This document shows positions 17,136 to 24,171 of a stretch of 64,000 nucleotides of DNA, piece after piece. How positions within the stretch are numbered: position 1 is the stretch's first letter; each line of letters begins with the position of its first letter. The stretch covers positions 8,080-72,079 of the forward strand of contig JAHHTP010000005.1 of assembly GCA_020024615.1 (NCBI GenBank), in the 5' to 3' direction. A model generated the notes under the pieces. It was not told the DNA's origin. It saw only the letters and a list, made by a program, of their open reading frames with translations, and did not search any database. Position numbers and translations under genes: made by a program. The DNA comes from Oscillospiraceae bacterium (GTDB lineage Bacteria > Bacillota > Clostridia > Oscillospirales > Ruminococcaceae).

Positions 17136-17480
17136 TTATCCGATTTTAGCTTTAACTTTAGCAGCTTTACCAACGCGGCCACGCAGATAGTACAGTTTAG
17201 CGCGTCTAACTTTACCCTGTCTGATAACCTGAACACTTTCAACGTTCGGAGAGTTAACCGGGAAAACTCTTTCGATGCCAACGCCGTGAGCTACGCGTCT
17301 AACAGTAAAGGTTTCGCCAACACCACCGTGTTTCTTAGCGATTACAGTGCCCTCAAACATCTGAATACGGCTCTTGTCACCCTCTTTGATGCGGCAAGCT
17401 ACTTTAACAGTATCACCAACTTCGAATTTCGGCTGCTCAGCTTTGATGCTAGTACCATTGATCAGTTTTAATGCGTCCAT
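17136..17480 (-). CDS. rplS: 50S ribosomal protein L19
   Basis: 114 residues, the normal length. The central FPVNSPNVESVQVIRQGKVR block and the C-terminal KLYYLRGRVGKAAKVK are diagnostic of bL19, which sits at the 30S-50S interface. A strong AGGAGGAAAA site precedes the ATG. A leader of about 215 bases with several hairpins and a sigma-A promoter lie upstream, consistent with autoregulation seen for ribosomal proteins. It heads the operon lepB, rbgA, rnhB-yraN, thrC and the phosphoesterase gene. Confidence 0.97.
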   Translation of the reverse strand: MDALKLINGTSIKAEQPKFEVGDTVKVACRIKEGDKSRIQMFEGTVIAKKHGGVGETFTVRRVAHGVGIERVFPVNSPNVESVQVIRQGKVRRAKLYYLRGRVGKAAKVKAKIG

Positions 17481-17696
17481 GAAATTTTCCTCCTGTTTGA
17501 AATTCAGACATTCTTATCACTCCGGATTACCGGTTATTCGTTGTATACATACAACAGTGCAGAGGACTGCCCGCTTTAATGATTGAAATACAGTCATTAA
17601 CTCCCACACAAGCAGCAATTTTTCACAAAATCCCTGTTCATGCGGAACATCAGGGGTTTCCCTGATGATTTGCAGGGTTCTGCCTGCAAACAGACT
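17481..17696 (-). promoter_or_regulatory. Structured 5' leader of rplS
   Basis: Most of the one gene-free stretch above 300 bases (17481-17897). On the minus strand it holds at least four hairpins: TTGCAGG/CCTGCAA (17670-17676 with 17683-17689), CATCAGGG/CCCTGATG with a four-base loop (17648-17655 with 17660-17667), GTTGTA/TACAAC (17540-17545 with 17550-17555) and CCGG/CCGG near 17522-17533. Neither strand carries a convincing gene here. A ribosomal-protein leader that L19 could bind is the natural reading, but I cannot match it to a known Rfam family by eye. Confidence 0.5.
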
Positions 17697-17702
17697 GCTA
17701 AT

Positions 17703-17731
17703 AGTATATCATATTTCATATAAAAAAGCAA
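17703..17731 (-). promoter_or_regulatory. Sigma-A promoter of the rplS operon
   Basis: Minus strand: TTGCTT (17731-17726), 17-base spacer, TATACT (17708-17703). The predicted start near 17696 gives a leader of about 215 bases. Confidence 0.7.
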
Positions 17732-17838
17732 GTCCCACATATCAAAAAGCATTTCTGTTTGCGGAGAAAAACACTGGATGTTTCTATTATTTTCTGGCTA
17801 TATTTTTGCAAATTCGTCGTACGCTTTTTCCTCCCGCC

Positions 17839-17867
17839 TTGATTCACCGCAACGAATATGATATAAT
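17839..17867 (+). promoter_or_regulatory. Sigma-A promoter of yifB
   Basis: TTGATT (17839-17844), 17-base spacer, TATAAT (17862-17867). It is divergent from the rplS promoter, about 110 bases away, and leaves a leader of 25-35 bases before yifB. The bases between the two promoters show no further feature. Confidence 0.75.
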
Positions 17868-17897
17868 GAAGAAAATAAAAAATCGTATGAAAGGCGC

Positions 17898-19448
17898 GTG
17901 ATTCCGCTCATGTTTACCAAATTGAAAAGCATTGCCACATATGGCATTGATTCCTATGAAATTGATGTTGAAATTGACATCTCCAACGGCATGGGAAGCT
18001 TTGATATTGTCGGTCTGCCGGATACCGCTATCAAAGAAAGCCGAGACCGCGTGCGTGCAGCCATCAAAAATTCCGGTTTCTATTTTCCGCACGGCAAAAT
18101 CGTCATCAACCTAGCCCCAAGCGATCTGCAAAAAACGGGTGCGTTTTACGATTTTCCGATTCTGGCAGGGCTGCTACTTGCCTCTGGTCAGATTGAAGAC
18201 GAATTAACCGATGCTGCCTTAGTCGGACAGGTCGCATTAAACGGCATGGTACGCCCGGTGCATGGTATTCTGCCAATGACACTTACTGCAAAACAAAACG
18301 GCATCAGGCGTTTGTTTGTACCGGCTGATAACGCAGCAGAAGCCGGAATCATTGACGGAATCGAAGTGTATGGTATTGCCTCGATCAATGATTTTGTCAA
18401 TCACTTAAACGGTACAAATCCAATTGCTCCAACCACGACACAAGCAGATTTGACCGCGGATGCACAAGATTATCCCGATTTTGCGGATGTTAAGGGACAA
18501 TACACCGCAAAACGCGCACTGGAAATCGCCGCTGCTGGTGGTCATAATGTATTGCTGATTGGACCACCAGGTTCCGGCAAAAGTATGCTTGCCAAACGCC
18601 TTCCTTCTATTCTGCCGGATATGTCCTTTGAAGAAGCAATCGAAACTACCAAAATTTATTCCGTGCTCGGTGAACTGCCTACAGGCAAGAGTCTGATCAC
18701 CACGCGCCCGTTTCGCCGTCCGCATCACACTGTATCTGGTGCAGGTCTTTCCGGAGGCGGTTCTATTCCAAAACCGGGAGAAATCTCCCGCGCACATAAT
18801 GGTGTACTGTTTTTAGATGAGCTGCCAGAATTTCAAAAAAGTGCAATGGAAATTCTCCGTCAGCCAATCGAAGACCGGGAAATCACTATTTCGCGTGCCA
18901 AGGGGGCATTAACCTATCCATGTTCCACCATGATTATCGGTGCCATGAATCCATGTCCATGCGGCTATTTCGGTTCTACCATCCGTAAATGCACCTGTTC
19001 TCCGCAAACAGTCACCAAATATCTTTCCCGCATTTCAGGGCCACTGTTGGATCGTCTTGACCTGCATGTTGATGTACCAGCTCTGGATTATCAAAGCATG
19101 TCCGACAATACACCAAGTGAATGCTCCGCAGATATTCGCAAACGCGTCAATGTCGCCCGCAAATTGCAACAAGAACGATATAAAGGAGAAGGAATCTCCT
19201 GCAATGCACAACTAACCCCAAAGATGATTCGAAAATACTGTGTTCTAACCGATGATGCAAAACAGCTTTTGCAGGCAATTTTTGATCAAATTGGACTTTC
19301 CGGTAGAGCATATGACCGCATTTTGAAGGTTGCACGCAGCATCGCTGATCTGGGCAACTGCGAAAATATTGAGCGCAGGCATATCGGAGAAGCTATCGGC
19401 TACCGCTCCTTAGACCGCAAATACTGGCAGAATGGCAGCAATGAATAA
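17898..19448 (+). CDS. yifB: YifB/ComM-family Mg-chelatase-like AAA+ ATPase
   Basis: 516 residues reading from a GTG at 17898; the ATG at 17910 (MFTKLKSIATYGID) gives the conserved family start but lies far from the GAAAGG site, so the start is uncertain. An N-terminal Lon-protease-like fold (about residues 20-170) precedes the ATPase with Walker A GPPGSGKS and Walker B VLFLDELPEF, then a cysteine-containing loop (NPCPCGYFG) typical of the family. The Gram-negative relative ComM is a helicase that helps branch migration during natural transformation; the Bacillota role is less clear. The pseudouridine synthase gene overlaps its end. Confidence 0.92.
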   Translation: MIPLMFTKLKSIATYGIDSYEIDVEIDISNGMGSFDIVGLPDTAIKESRDRVRAAIKNSGFYFPHGKIVINLAPSDLQKTGAFYDFPILAGLLLASGQIEDELTDAALVGQVALNGMVRPVHGILPMTLTAKQNGIRRLFVPADNAAEAGIIDGIEVYGIASINDFVNHLNGTNPIAPTTTQADLTADAQDYPDFADVKGQYTAKRALEIAAAGGHNVLLIGPPGSGKSMLAKRLPSILPDMSFEEAIETTKIYSVLGELPTGKSLITTRPFRRPHHTVSGAGLSGGGSIPKPGEISRAHNGVLFLDELPEFQKSAMEILRQPIEDREITISRAKGALTYPCSTMIIGAMNPCPCGYFGSTIRKCTCSPQTVTKYLSRISGPLLDRLDLHVDVPALDYQSMSDNTPSECSADIRKRVNVARKLQQERYKGEGISCNAQLTPKMIRKYCVLTDDAKQLLQAIFDQIGLSGRAYDRILKVARSIADLGNCENIERRHIGEAIGYRSLDRKYWQNGSNE

Positions 19449-20394
19449 TCCAAATATCAGCTATCACATCATAACCCTCACAATTCCAAAGGAAGCAGAC
19501 GGAAAGTCGCTGGAACATTACTTAAAATATAGCTGCGGTTATTCTAGGCGTATGCTCACCCGCCTGAAAGCAAGACCTGAAAATGTGTTGCGAAACGGCA
19601 TACATATCAATCTGCCTGAAATCGTATCTGTTGGAGATACGATTCAACTAAGCGTTGAAGAAATCACCTATACAATACCTGGACAGGCAGGTACTGTTCC
19701 AATCATCTATGAAGATGATGATATTCTGATATATAATAAACCGTATGATATGCCAATTCATCCGTCACGCAATCATCAGCAGGACACGCTTGCCAATGTA
19801 TTCACCGCTGATATGAAGGCACGGGGGTTATCCATTCCCTTTCGTGTGCTGAATCGGCTGGATCGTGATACCTCCGGACTCTGCCTCTGTGCCAAAAATG
19901 CGGTTGCCGCCAATCGTCTTTCTGTCCAACAGCAAGACGGCACCCTGCAAAAGCTGTATACTGCCATTCTCAACGGAAAACTTCCATGTCAAAGCGGCAT
20001 TATTGAAGCGCCGATTGCACGCAAGGACGATTTTTATATCGACCGCGTTGTCCGCGCTGATGGACAATATGCTAAAACTGCATTCCGTGTTTTAATGCAT
20101 ACGAATGAATATACAGTTGTGAATGTAAATTTATACACTGGTAGAACACATCAAATTCGCGTTCATTTTTCTGCAATCGGGTATCCATTGGCGGGAGATA
20201 CGCTCTATGGCAGTAAAAACACGATACAAACTGTGCAGAATCACCATGCACTCTGTTGTACCGGATTATCGTTTATTCATCCAACATCTATGAAAAGACT
20301 GGACTTTTCAGCTCCAATTCGGCCTGATATGGCTAAACTCGTTGCTGTTGTACCGAATTCTTTCCAAAAAGAGCAAATATGGAATAAATTTTAA
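19432..20394 (+). CDS. RluA-family rRNA pseudouridine synthase
   Basis: 320 residues. The catalytic aspartate lies in NRLDRDTSGL near residue 145, and the late motif TGRTHQIRVHF is diagnostic of the RluA/RluD group. The N-terminal part (residues 20-85) resembles an S4-type RNA-binding domain. It would convert specific uridines of 23S rRNA to pseudouridine; which ones cannot be told. The start overlaps the end of yifB by 17 bases, or 8 if the second ATG at 19441 is used, so the two genes are translationally coupled. Confidence 0.92.
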   Translation: MAAMNNPNISYHIITLTIPKEADGKSLEHYLKYSCGYSRRMLTRLKARPENVLRNGIHINLPEIVSVGDTIQLSVEEITYTIPGQAGTVPIIYEDDDILIYNKPYDMPIHPSRNHQQDTLANVFTADMKARGLSIPFRVLNRLDRDTSGLCLCAKNAVAANRLSVQQQDGTLQKLYTAILNGKLPCQSGIIEAPIARKDDFYIDRVVRADGQYAKTAFRVLMHTNEYTVVNVNLYTGRTHQIRVHFSAIGYPLAGDTLYGSKNTIQTVQNHHALCCTGLSFIHPTSMKRLDFSAPIRPDMAKLVAVVPNSFQKEQIWNKF

Positions 20395-20433
20395 GTGCTG
20401 ATTTGTATAATATGCGATTTTTTCAAAAAATAC

Positions 20434-20462
20434 TTGCATATATATACAATATGTGCTATAAT
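20434..20462 (+). promoter_or_regulatory. Sigma-A promoter of the amino-acid ABC transporter operon
   Basis: TTGCAT (20434-20439), 17-base spacer, TATAAT (20457-20462) with TGC directly upstream (extended -10). The predicted start near 20469 gives a leader of about 35 bases. Confidence 0.75.
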
Positions 20463-20504
20463 ACAATCAATCCAAAAAACAATATGACAAAGGAGAAACT
20501 TATT

Positions 20505-21308
20505 ATGATGAAGATGAAAAAATTACTCGCTGTAGCATGTGCTGGAATCATGGTAGTAAGCAGCTTTGCAGGCTGCTCCAAAAAAGAAGCTGTTAAAATC
20601 ACCTGTGCAGATGATATCTTAAACGGCGGCTACTCTGTAGCAGTTCAGGAAGGTACCACTGGTGATAAACTAGCAACCGAAACCTTTACCAATTCCAAGA
20701 TCTCGCGTTTCAAAAAAACCATTGACTGCGGCGTTGACTTAAAAAACGGCAAAGTAGATGCAATTGTATTGGATGCTATGCCAGCTAAAAAAATCGTTAA
20801 CCAGATTGATGGTCTGGTTGTTCTAGAAGAAGAACTCTCAGTTGAAGAATATGCAATCGCAGTTCGCAAAGGCGATACTGAACTGCTGGATTTGATCAAC
20901 AAAACCTTAAAAGATATCAAAGCAAACGGCACTTATGATAACATCTACAATGCATTCATCCCGGATGAAACCACGCCAATGGAAAAAAGAGAAGAATCCA
21001 CTGCAACAGAAGAATTGATTATGGGTACCAACGCTGAGTTCGAGCCGTTTGAATTCCACGATGATTCCGGTGCAATTGTAGGCTTTGACATTGAGGTTGC
21101 TCACGAAATCGCCAAAGCAGCAGGCAAAAAATTAAAAATAGAAGATATGAACTTTGACAGCCTGATCTCTGCTCTGGCAAGTGGTAAAGTTGACTTCGTT
21201 GTTGCAGGTATGACTGTTGATGCAGAGCGTAAGACAAATGTAGATTTCTCTGATAGCTATTTTAATGCATCTCAGGTCATCGTTGTAAGAGAGGAAAGCC
21301 TGAAATAA
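20505..21308 (+). CDS. Amino-acid ABC transporter substrate-binding lipoprotein with circularly permuted domains
   Basis: 267 residues from the ATG at 20505, nine bases after AAAGGAG. A signal peptide ends in the lipobox SFAGC, so C24 would be lipidated and the protein anchored outside the membrane. The mature part has both halves of a polar amino-acid binding protein (SBP_bac_3 type) in reversed order. Residues 28-152 match what is normally the second half (ADDILNGG, VAVQEGTTGD, DLKNGKVDAIVLD, EEYAIAVRKGD, NGTYDNIYNAF). After a polar linker (153-171) residues 172-263 match the normal first half (MGTNAEFEPFEF, IVGFDIEVAHEIAK, ALASGKVDFVVAGMTV, VDFSDSYFNASQVIVV). Each half appears once and the total length is normal, so this is a permutation, not a duplication. 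Permease and ATPase genes follow. Confidence 0.93.
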   Translation: MMKMKKLLAVACAGIMVVSSFAGCSKKEAVKITCADDILNGGYSVAVQEGTTGDKLATETFTNSKISRFKKTIDCGVDLKNGKVDAIVLDAMPAKKIVNQIDGLVVLEEELSVEEYAIAVRKGDTELLDLINKTLKDIKANGTYDNIYNAFIPDETTPMEKREESTATEELIMGTNAEFEPFEFHDDSGAIVGFDIEVAHEIAKAAGKKLKIEDMNFDSLISALASGKVDFVVAGMTVDAERKTNVDFSDSYFNASQVIVVREESLK

Positions 21309-21328
21309 TCCGCTGAATTTAATTTTCC

Positions 21329-21365
21329 TTCCGCGTTTTGTGCCTTCTTTGCATGAAATGCGGAA
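21329..21365 (+). other. Intercistronic hairpin between binding protein and permease genes
   Basis: Stem TTCCGC / GCGGAA (21329-21334 with 21360-21365) followed by CTTTCTT. Such hairpins often let the binding-protein message accumulate over that of the membrane subunits. Confidence 0.45.
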
Positions 21366-21396
21366 CTTTCTTATAATAAAAGGAGGTATTTACCGC

Positions 21397-22083
21397 ATGG
21401 AGTTTTTCGGTTCCATCTGGGATTCTTTTTACCAGAATGTGATTTATGAACAGCGCTGGCTCTTTTTGCTCAAAGGTTTGGGTACCACCCTGCTCATCTC
21501 TCTGGTTTCAATCATGTTCTCCACAATCATCGGTACTTTTATGGCATTTATGAAAATGTCAAAATACAAAGTTCTGCGTGCAATCGCCGTTACTTATATC
21601 AACATCATCCGTGGTACCCCAGTTGTCACCCAGCTGCTTCTGATTTATTTCGGTATCTTCGGTTCGGTCGATATTAGCAAGATTGCGGTGGCAATCTTTG
21701 CATTCTCCATCAACTCCGGTGCTTATGTAGCCGAAATTATTCGTGCTGGCATTAATGCGGTAGATCCAGGTCAAATGGAAGCTGGTCGTTCTCTGGGTCT
21801 AAACAAAGTCCAGACAATGGCTAAAATCATTCTTCCGCAAGCAATCAAAAAGATTCTGCCAACCTATACAAGCGAATTTATCGTATTGATCAAAGAAACC
21901 GCTATCGTAGGTTATATCGCAATCGAGGACTTAACCAAAGTCGGCGATATTATCCGTAGCCGTACCTTTGACGCGTTCATGCCGTATATTATCGTTGCTT
22001 TGATGTACTTTGTTGTTACCTATGCATTGACCAAACTGTTTGGTATTTTGGAAAGGAGGCTGGCAAAGAGTGATAGAGGTTAA
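21397..22083 (+). CDS. Amino-acid ABC transporter permease, HisM/GlnP type
   Basis: 228 residues from the ATG at 21397, ten bases after AGGAGG. Several membrane segments, with the cytoplasmic EAA loop EAGRSLGLNKVQTMAKIILPQA that docks on the ATPase. The motif NIIRGTPVVTQLLLIYFG is typical of the polar amino-acid uptake (PAAT) family. It forms the membrane channel with the ATPase encoded next, whose start overlaps this gene by 14 bases. The specificity (glutamine, cystine, arginine or other) is set by the binding protein and cannot be read here. Confidence 0.95.
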   Translation: MEFFGSIWDSFYQNVIYEQRWLFLLKGLGTTLLISLVSIMFSTIIGTFMAFMKMSKYKVLRAIAVTYINIIRGTPVVTQLLLIYFGIFGSVDISKIAVAIFAFSINSGAYVAEIIRAGINAVDPGQMEAGRSLGLNKVQTMAKIILPQAIKKILPTYTSEFIVLIKETAIVGYIAIEDLTKVGDIIRSRTFDAFMPYIIVALMYFVVTYALTKLFGILERRLAKSDRG

Positions 22084-22792
22084 GGACTTAAAAAAATCCT
22101 TTGAGAAGTTGGATGTTCTTAAAGGCGTTAATATTAAAATCGAAAAAGGTGAAAAAATCGTTGTAATCGGTCCATCTGGTTCTGGTAAATCCACCTTTCT
22201 GCGTTGCTTGAATATGCTGGAAATCCCGACTGGCGGTGAAATCTGGTTTGAAGGCGAACAGGTTAACTCCAAAAAAACTGACATTAACCGAATCCGTCAA
22301 AAAATGGGTATGGTATTCCAACACTTCAATCTGTTCCCACATCTGACCGTATTGCAGAATATCACGCTGGCACCTGTTCAGTTGAAACTTCAGACAAAAG
22401 AAGAAGCCGAAGCAAATGCCATGTCCCTGCTGGAACGCATTGGACTTGCAGATAAGGCTGATATATATCCGAATATGATTTCCGGTGGTCAAAAACAGCG
22501 TATCGCTATCGTCCGCGCACTGGCCATGAAACCGGATGTTATGCTGTTCGACGAACCGACCTCTGCACTTGACCCAGAGATGGTAGGCGAAGTTTTAAAC
22601 CTTATGAAAGAGCTTGCCGAAGACGGGATGACTATGGTTTGCGTTACACATGAGATGGGATTTGCAAGAGAAGTTGCAACCCGCGTTATCTTTATGGACG
22701 AAGGCGTTATTCAGGAAGAAAACAATCCGAAAGATTTCTTTGAGAATCCGCGGAACCCACGTTTACAGGAATTTTTATCTAAAGTTTTATAA
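22070..22792 (+). CDS. Amino-acid ABC transporter ATP-binding protein, GlnQ type
   Basis: 240 residues from the GTG at 22070, ten bases after AAGGAGG; this gives exactly the usual GlnQ length and avoids a long overlap with the permease. Walker A GPSGSGKST, Q-loop in MGMVFQHFNLFPH, signature SGGQKQRIAIVRAL and Walker B VMLFDEPTSALD are all intact. It powers uptake through the permease just upstream. Confidence 0.96.
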   Translation: MIEVKDLKKSFEKLDVLKGVNIKIEKGEKIVVIGPSGSGKSTFLRCLNMLEIPTGGEIWFEGEQVNSKKTDINRIRQKMGMVFQHFNLFPHLTVLQNITLAPVQLKLQTKEEAEANAMSLLERIGLADKADIYPNMISGGQKQRIAIVRALAMKPDVMLFDEPTSALDPEMVGEVLNLMKELAEDGMTMVCVTHEMGFAREVATRVIFMDEGVIQEENNPKDFFENPRNPRLQEFLSKVL

Positions 22793-22861
22793 AAATCAAT
22801 TCCCTTTTGCTTTTGTATATGATATAATAAAATCAATAACATGGCAAAGGGGGATTTTTAT

Positions 22862-24115
22862 ATGAATTTTATCTCGATTTTTTTCATTTTACTGCTTTTA
22901 GTATGCATTACCGCAGCTTTGATCGGCATGGTTTTATTTGCTCTCATGCAAAAAGGTCAGAACGGATACAAATTCGGTGGATTTCTTGCCATTCTCGGAG
23001 GAATCGGTTCAATTGCAAGCGTTTTTCTGCTGATTGCAATATCCGCTATGCCGAACTTCACATTTCCCGATTTTTCTGACATTTCCCACAGCATCGGTAC
23101 CAATTCCACTACTGCCACAGAACCAGTGAATGGATGGTATGAGGAAGGCACCTATAAAGTCGGGCACGATATTCCGGCGGGCGAATACTATGTCAAAACC
23201 GATAGTTCATATGGTGGAACCATCACATGCAAGGATAAAAGGTCAGGCAATCACCATGACAAATTCTGCTCTTTCCGCAACTTCCGGTTTGTAACAGTCA
23301 AGGATGGTGAATATCTGGAAATACAAGATGCTTCTTTTACCGATGCCAAGAATGCACCTGTTTTGAAAGCAGATGAAACAGGCAGATATATACCAGGTGA
23401 ATACCGTTGCGGAATTGATATTCCAGCAGGACTGTATTATGTTGAAACCGAATCCGATTACGCTGATGTGGATGTATATACAAAATCCAGCCTCTCCTAT
23501 GAAGACGCTGTTACAAACAGATCCATCCATAATTTTAGATATGTTGAAATCAAGGAAGGCGAATATTTGGTTCTGGAAAACTGTAATGCTCTTCCAGCAG
23601 AGCAACATACACCCCCTACCCCAGATGATACTGGCTCTTATTCTGCTGGTATGTACTTAGTCGGCACCGATATTCCGGCTGGAATCTACTTTATACAGGC
23701 AAACCGCCATGACAATAACAGTTATTATGAGGTTTGCCCCAAAGCAGTAGGTCCGTCTAATTTTAATGATTTCTTTCACACCTTCACTTATGTCACATTA
23801 AAAGATGGTGATTTCTTCAATTTGGAGCGCGGAACCTTTCTTCCAGCAGAACAGGCACCTGTTCCCAAACCACAGGACGGCGTGTACGATGAAGGTTGCT
23901 ATCTTATCGGCAGAGATATTCCAGCAGGCGAATATACTGTGAGCCATAAAAAATCAGATTCCAGCTCATTATCAGCATCGGTGTATATGACCGAAAAACC
24001 ATGTGGAAGTTCTTCCTTTCAGATTGATTATTGTTATTTCAAAAAAAAGCATATCTTTGCTGGTGAAGATGGATTGTATTTTGTTGTAAAAGACGCAACC
24101 TTTACCATTGATTAA
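22862..24115 (+). CDS. Membrane-anchored protein with four DIPAGEY-type repeats, function unknown
   Basis: 417 residues from the ATG at 22862, after an AAAGGGGG site. Two hydrophobic segments (about 3-27 and 37-60) anchor it. The rest consists of four repeats of about 80 residues. Each begins with a G-x-Y-x-x-G-x-Y-x-x-G-x-DIPAG-x-Y block (VGHDIPAGEYYV, CGIDIPAGLYYV, VGTDIPAGIYFI, IGRDIPAGEYTV) and ends with a strand like Y-V-T-L-K-D-G-E-Y-L. The repeats read as beta-sandwich modules, most likely on the outer face. I do not recognise a named family or a function. A TATAAT box lies at 22823-22828 without a clear -35, and a terminator follows. Neighbours give no functional hint. Confidence 0.75.
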   Translation: MNFISIFFILLLLVCITAALIGMVLFALMQKGQNGYKFGGFLAILGGIGSIASVFLLIAISAMPNFTFPDFSDISHSIGTNSTTATEPVNGWYEEGTYKVGHDIPAGEYYVKTDSSYGGTITCKDKRSGNHHDKFCSFRNFRFVTVKDGEYLEIQDASFTDAKNAPVLKADETGRYIPGEYRCGIDIPAGLYYVETESDYADVDVYTKSSLSYEDAVTNRSIHNFRYVEIKEGEYLVLENCNALPAEQHTPPTPDDTGSYSAGMYLVGTDIPAGIYFIQANRHDNNSYYEVCPKAVGPSNFNDFFHTFTYVTLKDGDFFNLERGTFLPAEQAPVPKPQDGVYDEGCYLIGRDIPAGEYTVSHKKSDSSSLSASVYMTEKPCGSSSFQIDYCYFKKKHIFAGEDGLYFVVKDATFTID

Positions 24116-24123
24116 AAAGCACA

Positions 24124-24158
24124 AGCGCACCCACCTTTTAGATGGATGCGCTCTTTTT
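24124..24158 (+). terminator. Terminator after the DIPAGEY-repeat gene
   Basis: Stem AGCGCA-C-CCA / TGG-A-TGCGCT (24124-24133 with 24143-24152) followed by C and five T. The left side also has an A run, so it may serve the convergent gene too. Confidence 0.75.
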
Positions 24159-24171
24159 ATGCCATAAAATT

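Noticed and set aside
20403..20504. Longer N-terminus for the binding protein
   Set aside because: The upstream in-frame codons lie over the promoter and leader, and the ATG at 20505 has an AAAGGAG site followed by a proper lipoprotein signal peptide.
20505..21308. Two fused or broken binding-protein genes rather than a permutation
   Set aside because: Each half occurs exactly once, there is one signal peptide, the frame is intact and the total length is that of a single normal protein.
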